Source: Acarospora socialis
Taxonomy: Eukaryota; Ascomycota; Lecanoromycetes; Acarosporales; Acarosporaceae
Direction of reading: 5' to 3'
Length of the DNA stretch: 64,000 nt
NCBI GenBank assembly: GCA_025617375.2
Contig: JAMYGW020000011.1
Span: forward strand, 1,116,001-1,180,000
The position numbers were made by a program, and so were the translations under genes. Numbering within the stretch: position 1 is the first letter of the stretch; each line of letters starts with the position of its first letter. Positions 11,052-21,488 of the stretch are shown piece by piece. The notes beneath the pieces are model-generated. The model was not told the origin of the DNA and did not search any database. It worked only from the letters and a program-made list of their open reading frames with translations.

Positions 11052-12824
11052 ATGGAATACCATATCTTAAGCATAGGCTCTTACCAGCCTTACCATGCTA
11101 TCATTGTTGTGGTAGTCAGTATAGTCGCGAAATTTCTTTTCAGGCTCTACAAGGTGCGCCGTATGATGATCAGGTTGAAGGAACAGGGCCTGGTGAGTCC
11201 AACAATTCCTTGATAGACAGGCTCAATTACGTCCTTCCAAAGCTGATTGATTAAAGTGTATGCCCCCGCACAATCCCCTCTTCGGTCATTTGCTCGTCAC
11301 ACATAATGTTCTGTCGAAAATCCCTAGCGACGCACATCCGCTGTACCTACCTGATCAACTCCGACGCAAATATCCTGATATGGGTCCTGTTTTCTACGTC
11401 GATCTGTGGCCTTTCAGCAGTCCAATCCTTTTTGCAAACTCTCCGGCTGCAGCATACCAACTCATGCAGGAACAACCGCATCCCAAAGCAGACCCCGTAC
11501 GCAAGTTCATGTACCCCTTGACCAAAAACAACGACCTGGTAACCATGGAAGGACAACTATGGAAAGACTGGCGGAGTGTGTTTAATCCTGGTTTCAGTGC
11601 AAACCATCTCATCACGCTCGTGCCTAGGATTTTACAGGCAGTCTCTACATATTGTGAAGTCCTAGGCGAGCATGCCCAGATGAAGGATATGTTCTACTTG
11701 GAACGCGCAACTATAAACATGACAATGGACGTTATAGGAATAGTCACACTGTATGTCACTCACCGACTGTCTGTTTCCAGTAGTTGCTAACAACAATAAG
11801 GGGTACGCACTTCAACGCACAAAGATCTGATAGTGGCTTTGTGTCTGCACTACGGCAACAGATATTATGGCTACCATCTGGGTCGCAAGTACACCCATTT
11901 CAACGATTGAATCCAATCCGTCCACTTGCTCAACTATTCCATAACCGTCGAATGGATCGATATCTTTCCAGTAAAATCGACCAATGTTTTGCGTCCCACA
12001 ATGAGCTCGATCACGAGAATGGACCAAGCAGCCACAAGCCAAAAACGATCATCGGCCTGGCATTGGACAAATACCTACAGAAACAGCCAGCATCGGAGAG
12101 CATCAGTAGCCTGAACGCAACATTCAAGGATTTCGCCATCAGTCAAATGAAGGGTCTCATTCTTGCTGGGCATGGAACCACCGCAAATAGTCTATGCTTC
12201 ATCTACTATCTGCTGTCTACCAATCCACCGGCTCTCCAGCGCATTCGAGAAGAGCATGACGACATCTTGGGTATCGATATTGATCAAACATCCTCGATTG
12301 TCATCGAAAGACCACACGTTCTTAATCAGCTCCCATATACCCTTGCAGTAATCAAAGAAACACTACGTTTGTTTCCCGCCGATTCCAGCCCTCGTCGCGG
12401 TGACATTGGGTTTTCATTAACTGAAGATGGTCACCAGTACCCAACAGATGGTTGTATGGTCTGGACTTTGATCCAAGCCATACACCGTGATCCTCGATAC
12501 TGGCCCCAGCCAGATACCTTCCTTCCCGAGCGTTGGCTCACTTCAAAGGATGACCCCCTGCACCCTGTCAAAGGTGCGTGGCGAGCTTTCGAGTTTGGAC
12601 CGCGCAACTGCGTCGGTCAGGAGTTGGCAATGTTGGAGATGAAACTCGCGTTGACCATGACGGTCCGGAAATTCGATTTCAGCGCTAGATTTGAAGAGTG
12701 GGAGCAGATCAACCGGAGAAAGGGCCCAAAGACCATCAATGGGGAGAGTGCTTATCAGACTTTAGACGGCACTAACCGACCACGGAACGGCTTTCCTTGT
12801 AGAGTGACCATGAGGGGTTCATGA
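11052..12824 (+). CDS. Cytochrome P450 monooxygenase (StcS/CYP59-like)
   Basis: Three exons, 11052-11192, 11257-11750 and 11801-12824, in phase, giving about 552 aa. The N-terminal hydrophobic anchor (AIIVVVVSIVAKFLF) puts it on the ER membrane. The heme motif FEFGPRNCVG is present with Cys near residue 482; the K-helix ExxR is KETLR near 397-401; the PERW motif is LPERW. The I-helix reads AGHGTTA near 334-340, where the family usually has an acidic residue (AGxDTT). The stretches WKDWRSVFNPGFS and ERATINMTMDVIG resemble P450s annotated as sterigmatocystin StcS-like. The substrate is unknown and no backbone synthase lies nearby. Intron 2 is 50 nt with a GCTAACA branch site. Confidence 0.92.
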
Positions 12825-13779
12825 CTTCGGCGCTTTAGAATACTGGCATGGCAATATTAACATCATCTGGCTCATCAATGCTGAAGCCATATTAATAAAG
12901 AAAAGAACAGATCGAATGTGACACCGATGGTTCCATCCTTTAAGAGCTTCCTCCAATCCCGGAAGCCACGAGATCAATGCCTTGCACCGAGAACCAATGC
13001 ACCTGGCAAGGGATATAAGCAGAGTCTCCGTCGTTGTCTGCTGTCCAAGACCGCAAGCGAATCGACCAACTGCGCCAGCCAGCAAGCTGCCTTTCCGCAA
13101 ATTATACCGTCTCCAAGGCTAGTCACAGCCTTGCAATGTGAGGATCCATCGATAGTACTCTGTACATCAACCTTTTCAGCTGCAGTATAAATTACAACAG
13201 TCTCTGAAACCGATATCATGCACAAAATGTGGGGGCCACCACTTATACCCTCACATTACGTATACAATGTTATCCCCTGAGTGTCATTATTCTCATGCAA
13301 CCCGTATATTTGTCTATCTCAGTTTTAGCATTACATCCACCATCCCAATGCCTCACCAAAGCTCCCCTCCGTCAAGTGTGCTGGGATATTGAAGCACTGA
13401 TGCCACGGAAGAAGAGACATAAGAGCTAAAGTCAAGAGGATGCCTTCTTCAATGGCTTTCGACAAGGGTGGCGCCATTATGAACATCATCAGGTACACAT
13501 GCCTATATAGCTTGGTTTATTGGTCGGAGACGCAAGACGTCCTCCGCAAAAGGTGAAGTCAGAAGATGGCTCAAGACGGTCAAAGTCGTAGACTGAAGTC
13601 AGCAACAGCCCGACAAGTAGCCAATCTTGGAACATGCATAACCGGCAGTACCGGCCAAGAGCAGCAATACACGCACGTCCGAATTACCCAACGCCTCCGG
13701 ACGCCTCCATGCAAGCTAACATGCGAACGAAGTACATTGGGTGGTAGGTCTGGCCCAGCGAACCTAGGAAACCATCGTT
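12825..13779. other. Convergent 3' intergenic region
   Basis: Between the P450 and vrg4 3' ends. ORFs at 12819-13100 and 13566-13790 have no recognisable content. I see no gene, repeat or RNA. Confidence 0.4.
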
Positions 13780-15095
13780 TTATGACTTGAAACCATCCCT
13801 CATACTCTGGCTGCTGGCGCTCATCGGAGGGTTCGAGGTCGGTAGTATGCCAGTCTTTGCTTTTGAGCTTTGCTTTACTTTCGCCCAAGTGTACATAATG
13901 CCGCTCACGAAACCAACCCCGATGGCGGAAACACTCGGAAACGTTACGGGTACGTCGAAGAAGATTAGTCCGCTAAGCGCGAGCGGGAGTTTGTTGAGAG
14001 CTCCGACCATAGAGTAGGTGGTCGAGGACGTGACACGAACACACCAGGCGGAAGTATACGAGATAAAGATGGAGGATAGACCGGAGAAGATCATGGCGAG
14101 GATCAAGCCATTCCGCCGCTCGGCTGGAAAGTTTTTATTGATATTCTCAGAGGACCAATTTTCGAAGAAGATTGAGCAGACCAGGAGAATGGGAATCGTT
14201 AGGAGGTTGTTGTAATACATGGCTAGGAGCTATTAGCGCTTTGCAGTCCGGTTGGTGTCGATTGAAGCAACTTACTGTCAAAGTCCTTGAAATTCGTCAA
14301 CTTGATCCTCTTTCGCATCCCAAGGATATAGGCAGCGTTAGACAAGCAATTGAACAACATCCAAATATAACCCGCATTTAGTGTCGATATCTTGGCGGAG
14401 GCCTCGGTGCTGGAGTGACCGTAGTTTTGAAGAGCATGTTGAATGTCTGCCCAAGCCGCAATGACCGAGCTCAGGACCATCAACCCAAACGAAAACAGAG
14501 CCATGCCGGTCACTGAGCCACCAAACCAGAGGACCTCCCCGTACGCAATCAAGATAATTGTCAAATTCTTGAAGATGGTATAGACAGGAATGGATAGAAA
14601 TTGCAGTGCCTTAGTGCTGGTATAGATCATTCCGATAAGGAGGAGCGAGATCGGGAACCCTGCGCAACAGGTCAGCCACCATTGAGTCTATGCATTGCAG
14701 ATGCCTAGCACAAACATTTCTTGGCCTCGTCCGAGTTGAAGTCTCGATATGTGATAACGCCGAATGATTTGCAGCTCTGAATTGCAATCACACAGACCAC
14801 AGACTATCAACTGGTCAGCTTGCACTGCACTCGCCTTGGACACGGGAGGGCGGCGTACCTGAACACACAGCAGAAAGAAGTTGAGATTGAAATCTAATCC
14901 CGAAAGCACAAACTTGTTCGTCACCGTCATCAAGATCGAAGAACCGCAGTAGCTCAAGATGGGTACGACAGGGTGGTTGGCGACTGAGGAGAGCGGTGCT
15001 GGCTGCAGTGGTCGCTGGACGGGTGGCGGCTCATAGTGATTCGTCTTGTCGCCCATTTCGATCTGGAAATCATCTCTCTTCTTTTCGTCGCCCAT
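13780..15095 (-). CDS. vrg4: GDP-mannose transporter, Golgi
   Basis: Nucleotide-sugar antiporter carrying GDP-mannose into the Golgi lumen for glycosylation. Exons on the minus strand: 15095-14859, 14803-14716, 14659-14276 and 14222-13780, all in phase. Landmarks are the N-terminal [19 protein letters not shown], then [28 protein letters not shown], and the substrate motif [16 protein letters not shown] near the C-terminus (GALNK binds GDP-mannose in this family). About ten hydrophobic helices fit the DMT fold. The donor at 14715 is GTTTGT, weaker than usual, but the frame across it ([15 protein letters not shown]) matches the family. It shares a 500-bp upstream region with the divergent phosducin-like gene. 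Confidence 0.96.
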
Positions 15096-15594
15096 TGTTA
15101 TCGTTGTTTGCGAAGGATCGCAGTCGAGGTCAAATTACTGAGGTTTGAGGAGATTGCGCAAGCTCTCCGAAAGGAGAGACCCAAGACTTAGACAGACGGA
15201 ACCACCAGACGGGAAGAGTATTCTGACGAGGCTATCACGTCCCGAAGACCTTCTTTGAAAAGAGCGTAAGTTCTAAGAGTCCTTAATTCAATCTTCGTTG
15301 ATAAGACCGCTGGGCATTGTCCTCCAAAGGATACAACTACTTAAATGTCGAAATGATTTTGGTCGGTTGTCCCAAAACAGGCAAGCGTCGAATCAGTCCC
15401 AGGGTTCGACGAGTTTCATAATCAATACCAATGCGCTGTCCAAGGAAGCTAACTGTTGCCAGCCAAGCTCTCCACGACTAATCATTAGTCGAAGCAGTCC
15501 TACAGTTGGTCGACGAACAGTGGTCTTCAAGCACACCCTCATTTTACCCCTACCAGCCGGCAGAATCCCGCAATCGACACTGCCCAACCCCACA
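15096..15594. promoter_or_regulatory. Shared divergent promoter, vrg4 / phosducin-like
   Basis: About 500 bp between two start codons pointing away from each other. An open frame continues upstream of 15595 to 15298 but has GTG/ATA rather than ATG at its start, so the downstream ATG is used. No clear TATA box. Confidence 0.45.
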
Positions 15595-16284
15595 ATGCCC
15601 GCCCTCGACCCAAGCGTCGCCTCCCTCCTCGACAAATCCCTAACCTCCACCTCCCATTCCCACTCGCCCTCGCACTCCCGCTCCTCCACCCCCTCCCTCG
15701 ACGCCGACGACCTCCTCTCCACCCTCGACGACGACCCGGCCCTACAAACCTACCGCGAAACGCGCATCGCCCAACTAAGCACCGAGCTCTCCGCCGCCAC
15801 GCACCTGCGCAGCCTCTCGCACGGCACCCTCAGCACCCTCACCTCCGAAAAGAGCCTCATGGACACCACGACCAGCACGCCTCGGTGCGTGGTGCACTTC
15901 TTCAAGCCGGACTTTGCGCGCTGCGCCGTCATGGACGCACATCTGGAGAGGCTGGCGGGCCCGCATTACGAGTGTCGGTTTCTGCGCATCGATGTTGGGA
16001 ACGCGCCGTTTTTGGTGGACAGGTTGGGGGTCCGGGTGTTGCCGTGCGTGTTGGGGTTTGTGGAGGGGACGTGTGTGGAGAGGGTGGTGGGGTTCGAGGG
16101 GCTGGGGGGTGGTGGGGATGGGTTTGAGACCAGGGGGTTGGAGGAGAGGTTGCTGAGGGCGGCGGTGCTGGTTAGGGAGAAGGTTGTGGAGGGTGCGGAG
16201 GAGGCGGGGAAGATGAGGTGGAGAGGGAAAGGGGTTGAGGGGAAGGGCGAGGACGACGACGACGATGATGATGATTGGGATTAG
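15595..16284 (+). CDS. Phosducin-like thioredoxin-fold protein (Plp1/TXNDC9 type)
   Basis: Single exon, 229 aa. The arrangement is a Ser/His-rich N-terminus, then a helix with YRETRIAQLSTEL, a thioredoxin-like core (CVVHFFKPDFARCAVMDAHL, then RIDVGNAPFLVDRLGVRVLPCVLGFVEG), and an acidic end (poly-Asp then WD). The redox CxxC is absent, and the cis-Pro equivalent is in VRVLPCV, as in phosducin-like chaperone cofactors of CCT that assist tubulin and G-beta folding. The start is the ATG at 15595; the longer upstream frame lacks ATG. The poly-Asp tract comes from a GAC/GAT repeat near 16250-16275. The specific paralogue (Plp1) is inferred from the TXNDC9-like core. Confidence 0.85.
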   Translation: MPALDPSVASLLDKSLTSTSHSHSPSHSRSSTPSLDADDLLSTLDDDPALQTYRETRIAQLSTELSAATHLRSLSHGTLSTLTSEKSLMDTTTSTPRCVVHFFKPDFARCAVMDAHLERLAGPHYECRFLRIDVGNAPFLVDRLGVRVLPCVLGFVEGTCVERVVGFEGLGGGGDGFETRGLEERLLRAAVLVREKVVEGAEEAGKMRWRGKGVEGKGEDDDDDDDDWD

Positions 16285-17405
16285 CAAGCATCGACGCGGA
16301 GCGATGTTCGGAAATCCGGTAACAGCATCTTGGGCTACAACAGCGAGCTCTGCCCGGAGCGCCAACAGAATCTGAGACGGCAGGATCTTCCTATCGACGC
16401 GCTATGAACACCAACTCGCGAGCTATGGACTCGCTAGTCTTCAGCGATCCAGTTCAGATATATGCATGTCCGGACAGATTCAATAACGCGAACGACTAAG
16501 GAGAACCGAAGCACACATTCTGTCGGAGCTTGACCTTCCAAAGTGGAGTCTAGCAGAGCGCTCCCGAACGCGAAGGAACGAGGACACGATGGATCATTGT
16601 AGAAACAAAAGACAGTGTGTGAGAAGCTATACGCCCCTGATTACATCCTACTCCGAGGTGATGGATTGAATGGGATAGAAAGAAGCCCGAGGGATGTGTA
16701 TTCCAATTCGATCCATTCAGCTGTGTGTAGCGTTCTCTGATTGCCGCTTCTGCCTAGAACACACGTTGACATGATTCATGTACTCCTGTCTGAATAGCGT
16801 TCACCTTGCATATGAAAGAGTTCCCCGTTGCTGCAAGCTCAAACACACCATATGTACCACCAGTCAAGAAACCCAAATCCGTATGCTAAACCGTTACAAA
16901 AGCGATCTGCCTACCGATCATATGACGACAAAGGCAGCGGGCAACGGCAGAAACTGACGATTGTAAACGTATTGTAGTTGTAACAGTACCTAGCGTGTGT
17001 ACATACAGGATCAAAACAGAGATGGGCCAAATGGCAAGACGCCAGGCCAGCCTCAACCTCAGCCTCAGCCAAAAACGAGAAACGGAGAAAAGCGCCGAGG
17101 TCCAATGTAAAGGTTTGAGAGCTGTGTGTTCTTAAAGGTACAGAAATGAAACGGCGGCTTTGCTCTCTGTGTGGTTACAGATAGGGGAGGAACCGTGTAC
17201 TGTGTCAACACCGGCTTGAAGATAGATGGGGTTCATTGAACTAGAAGCAGACATATGAGGCGGGGAAAGTGCCCAAGTAAGTACGGTAGCTGGTATCTTG
17301 TGCGTTTCGGGTGCTGTGCTTGCGACGCAGAAAGGCAAGATGTAAACTCCTGCAAACGCTCCGTTTCCAGGTGAGCTATTAGGGTAATCCAACCGTAGCG
17401 TAGGC
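16285..17405. other. Convergent intergenic region, no gene seen
   Basis: About 1.1 kb between the phosducin-like gene and the knr4 3' end. ORFs at 16911-17105 and 17132-17392 are short and featureless. Probably two long 3' UTRs. Confidence 0.4.
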
Positions 17406-19121
17406 TTAGGCCTCGACTCCTTTCATGTCACTAAGCCCGTCCACCCCAAGGCCACTCACCACCGGCTCTTTTTGGTCTCCTTTCTCATTGTCATCGATAA
17501 GCCCGACGGTCTCCATTGCATCGCCTGATTCCTTCTGTCTCTTCTCCTCGTCGCTAACCCTTGGTGTGGCTACCTCGACCAATTCTTTGTCCGTCTCGCT
17601 CGCCGGCGTTTCCGTGGCTGTAGAGTCTGTGCTTGTATCCTCGCCGGTATGGACCGTGATTGGGGCCCGAGTCTCCTCCGAGACTCTCGCTAGCGGACTT
17701 GACTTTCCTACCGTTCCGCGAGGACTTGAAGGAGCTGGAATCTTGAGTGCGAACCGTTGCGGAGACCTGCCTCGTTCCTCGTTACTGTTTCTCGGGCTGC
17801 CGTAGGGAGATGGACCGTTGGGACTCGAGGCTCCATTGCCCTCTGATCCGTTCATCGGCCTTCTTCTCGGTCCCTTGCGGCCATACTTCTGATCCATCCT
17901 CCACCTCAGAATGTCGAGATAGCCTGGCTCGACGCTTGACGTTTTGAACTCCCTTAGCTTGAGCTCTTGCGTCTCTTCATCCACGAACACCTTCTCGCTG
18001 CACATGTCGTCGGCTACCATGGCCAAAAAGGCAGACCAAGACCGTGCCACGACATATTTGCAATCATAGTCTCGGCCGAAGATGATGATCTGTCCCCATT
18101 TACCGGCAGGTCCCGGTGCCAGGTCGACGGCGATGTTGTTCCCGCCCCAGTCGCGAGCGAGCGGGATCCAGCCAGAGTGGGCATATGCTTTCTGGGCAGC
18201 GCGGGGTGGTTGCGAATCTTGTCTGTCAAGGAGTTCCTGCCTCCAGAGGGGATTCTGAGGTGGTTGCGGTGGCGCGAAGGACGATGATGCTCCGCCGAAA
18301 GCTCTTGAAGGAAATTGCGGTTGATGCTGTACGGATGCACTGAGATACTCTTCATTGACCACTCTCCAATTCTTCCACTCCTGCACGATTTCCTCGCAGT
18401 CTAGCAACATGCAACCAAAGATGATCCCCGTCGGTAGTCCGCCTCGTTCTTGGCCATCATGGACCTGCAACGACTCTCGTACCTCTAACGGCAGAGAGCA
18501 GTCAAGCTCGTGCTCCAATTCATTCACGTCGTTCTGAGTGCAACCTTCCGAAAGCTGATCGTAAAGCTCCTCATAGTTATCCTCGACCCAGCGCTCGATC
18601 TTTTTCCAGGAGTGTGCCACCGGCGGTGGAGGTGGCAGGCCATCCTGAAAACTCTGCATCTGAATCTCTCCAGGCACACTGTCGAAGGAGGCGTTCTCAT
18701 TGAATTGCTTCTTCTGCATCGCCGACCTCAAGCCTGGGGAGTAGGGAGAGGTCGGCGTCTGTACCAGACCCGGAGAGACGGGCCAGCCGTTGGTGCCTTC
18801 TTGCGACGCACCCATAAACCGTCTGGAGCTCTCGTCCACATAAGGGGAATTGAGATCAGGTCGCGAGTCTAATGCACTCGTCGCGATGGATGTGAGGGGT
18901 GCGTGACGGCTTTGATTGAGAGGCATATGTTGTCCGGTGCGGTAAGGAGAGTCGTGGGAAGCGTGTCGGTCCTGTGAGGTCATGGTATGCCAAAACGAAC
19001 GCCATGTGGACCCAAAGCTGTCGAGTAAACGGTATGTCAGCACATGCAATGCAACTCGGCGAATGTGCAAGAGTCAATGACGCGCCCACACAAGGAAATT
19101 CAGAGCTCACGAGGGTGCCAT
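17406..19121 (-). CDS. smi1: Knr4/Smi1 cell-wall synthesis regulator
   Basis: Cytoplasmic, largely disordered hub that links the cell-integrity pathway to beta-1,3-glucan and chitin synthesis. Exon 1 is 11 nt (19121-19111), intron 19018-19110 (GTGAGC...CAG), exon 2 is 19017-17406, giving 540 aa. This gives MAPSFGSTWRSFW followed by TSQDRHASHDSPYRTG, the usual fungal N-terminus. The SMI1/KNR4 domain spans roughly residues 150-370 with WKKIERWVEDNYEELYDQL, LPTGIIFGCMLL and DLAPGPAGKWGQIIIFGRD. The C-terminal third is Ser/Pro/Glu-rich. The tiny first exon is inferred from frame and from conservation of the start in this family. Confidence 0.93.
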
Positions 19122-20684
19122 GATGGGCGATTGATCAACTACTGTCGCCGACACGGTGATGAAAGGTGAAGTGTTGTAGCCACAACGGCGTCTTTTCGCT
19201 ACACGTCTGATTTGCGACTGGTGATGATGCCTTATCGAAGAAGTAAGCAGTGTACTCTACCATTTGGGTGTGGATTGAAGAGCGGACGTCAGAGGTTTGG
19301 AAAGGGGAGTCCGGTTCAGTCGCGCTTGCTGCAGGTATGGATGTAGGTAAGGTAGTGTAAAGGTACAAGTGCCTCCGTAGGTTACGGTACTTGCCCTCTG
19401 TATGTATGCACGCACGAGGTGGAAGTAGCCGAAGCGAAGCGAAGCACAGCACAGCAAAGCAAAGCGAATGCTTGAACGGACTGAAACACAACAGAGAAAC
19501 AAACTCAACAAACTCGCTTCCACCCTGCGTCTGATATCTCAAGCAACCTGATAGGCACTGCCGACAAGGATAATATCGCATAAGTTGCCTGTTTCAGTAC
19601 GGATCAAGACTATTGACTCGTCGAAAGGGAATTAGAAGTTCAGTTCACAGCAGTCGGGCAAAGGATACCTTACCCGTGCCTACTAGGTAGGTCCATGTAT
19701 CTTACAAGTACTGTAATTAGAGATGGCTCTGGCAACGGCCGTTACTGTGGCCCGTGGAGGGCTTAAGGTATTCAAGTTTGAGTATAACTACCTACTGGGC
19801 CGTTCAATAACTAACAATGCCCAGCGAACCTTGACTTCCCAAGTGTATTGCTTATCATCAGGGAGTTCAAAGTTACGAAGCGATACAAGGTAGAGTACTC
19901 CGTAGGTAACGGGTTAATCATTATTGATGGCGGTGTTGTGGGGCTTGCTTTAATTAGACGGGCAAATTGTTTCTTGAGAGCCCTTGTTGATCGCAACTGA
20001 CGTGCCCCTGAAGCCACTGGAGGCTGTCATTGGTTAAATGGCTAAAGGATCGACTCCGAGAAGACGGCAATTCGACGCCTCCGCCGGACTTCAAGCTTTC
20101 TTCGGAGGCAAAATCAACTTTAAGTTAAACTTTTGGCCTTTACCTTACAACGTACGCTTGCCCACTTGAGCCCCGTCCATGATTAATCGGATACTTCGAC
20201 TCCTTGTCGTTGTATTATACTTCCGTAGAGTACATATATCTGTCTTTATCAGATTGTAATATATCTGAAGTTGAGATGAGCGCGTGGTCAGTTGCAGATC
20301 TCGTGGCAAAGGAGACATATTTAGAAGTAATCTGGCAAGCACATGTGTTAGAGGAGCGGACCTCCGTCCGTCCGATGATCATAATCCGTTGACCTCGTGG
20401 TCTCTACGACCGAAACTAGGTGGCACTGTGGACTTTGCTTTTGAGTGCAAGGCAGCATCAATCGCCTGCCACATGACTGTGCACTTCGCCACGATAGATA
20501 TGTTGTGTTCGTGCAGTGGTGTTGAAAAGGCTCAAAATTCTACCAGGCTCTCTTACGGCTCAACGAGGGTTTTGGGAAAACCTCGCACCAAGATTTGGAA
20601 AATTTCTACTGCTGATTTAAGCAGGAACTTTTCTATCCTCTTCGACCACCAGTCACAACTGTGAACTTGTCTCCCTTGAGTTCA
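19122..20684. other. Intergenic region with pentanucleotide repeat
   Basis: Upstream of smi1 and of the orphan gene. An (AAGCG/CACAG/CAAAG)-type purine-rich pentamer repeat lies at about 19431-19467, within likely smi1 leader. The rest (19600-20660) is AT-richer with no recognisable ORF. Confidence 0.4.
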
Positions 20685-21281
20685 ATGGATCAACCCCCAA
20701 CCGACCCCTCCTCCGCCGACCCATCTTCATTTCTTCGGAGGAGGAACCCACCACAATCACCATCGCGGCACCAACCGCACAAGAGCTGGCACTCCAACCA
20801 GGCCGACAGGATCAAGCATCAGATGCAAGTGGATGGCCACTGCACCTGGGGCTACATAATCTACTGCACAACGTACGCCAGCGATGCGGACTGGGCCGAG
20901 TTCCTCCGCCGTCTGCACTTCTGCATGGAGCGCTCCTTCGACCGCTGCAACGGCCGGGACATTCTTGACGCCTTCACCTTGACCGTCTTTTCGGACTGCT
21001 CGCTCTTCGACTGCGCTGACACGCCTGCCGTCCGCACGCACTTTCGACAATGGGCAAAGAACGCTTTCCGTGCCGAGCAGCAGCAGCAGCAACAGCAACA
21101 GCCGCAAGATGCTTTCGCCAGTGGTGGCAAGAAGCAAGTCCGCATGGGCCATTCGCCGCGCTACCAGTTCTGCGTGCAGGTGGACGAGGCCGCACTGTGC
21201 TCGGTTGTCCATGATGCGCCGGCGCCTCCAGCACCGAACACGACGAAAAAGGGCTGGGTCAGGCTCATCAGCAAGTCATGA
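20685..21281 (+). CDS. Uncharacterised orphan-family protein with premature TGA
   Basis: 198-codon frame. It resembles a multi-copy family of unknown function seen in filamentous ascomycetes, recognised by WGYIIYCTTYASDADWAEFLRRL near the N-terminus and by the downstream pattern. A polyQ tract comes from CAG/CAA repeats at about 21078-21110. The frame ends at TGA (21279-21281), but the same frame stays open to TAG at 21486-21488 and the extra 68 codons continue the family (GVTERNVRWMKVPYHSVMTEYY...WWTEYCCPP). So the TGA looks like a nonsense change within a longer ancestral gene of 267 codons, or a read-through or edited site. The first 600 nt are CpG-rich; the tail enters the CpG-poor block. 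Confidence 0.6.
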   Translation: MDQPPTDPSSADPSSFLRRRNPPQSPSRHQPHKSWHSNQADRIKHQMQVDGHCTWGYIIYCTTYASDADWAEFLRRLHFCMERSFDRCNGRDILDAFTLTVFSDCSLFDCADTPAVRTHFRQWAKNAFRAEQQQQQQQQPQDAFASGGKKQVRMGHSPRYQFCVQVDEAALCSVVHDAPAPPAPNTTKKGWVRLISKS

Positions 21282-21488
21282 ATTCTGATTGAGGAGGACT
21301 CCTGCGCACACCCGGACCCAAATGTGTATGAGTTGATTGAGGGCGTGACGGAGCGCAATGTCAGGTGGATGAAAGTCCCTTACCACAGTGTCATGACAGA
21401 GTACTACTCAGGGAATGAGGGACTCAATGGGTGGTGGACAGAGTATTGTTGCCCACCTAAGGTTGTGGGCCCTCCATACAATGAATAG
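21282..21488 (+). pseudogene. In-frame C-terminal extension beyond the TGA of the orphan gene
   Basis: Same reading frame as 20685-21281, open for 68 codons to TAG at 21486. It carries conserved-looking residues (VRWMKVPYHS, EYYSGNEGLNGWWTEYC). Best read as the former C-terminus of the upstream gene. Confidence 0.6.

Noticed and set aside
15775-16365. 196-codon ORF antisense to the phosducin-like gene
   Set aside because: Pro/His-rich antisense shadow with no family features.
20028-20090. Possible tRNA A-box (TGGCTAAAGGATCG)
   Set aside because: No B-box at the right distance and no cloverleaf.
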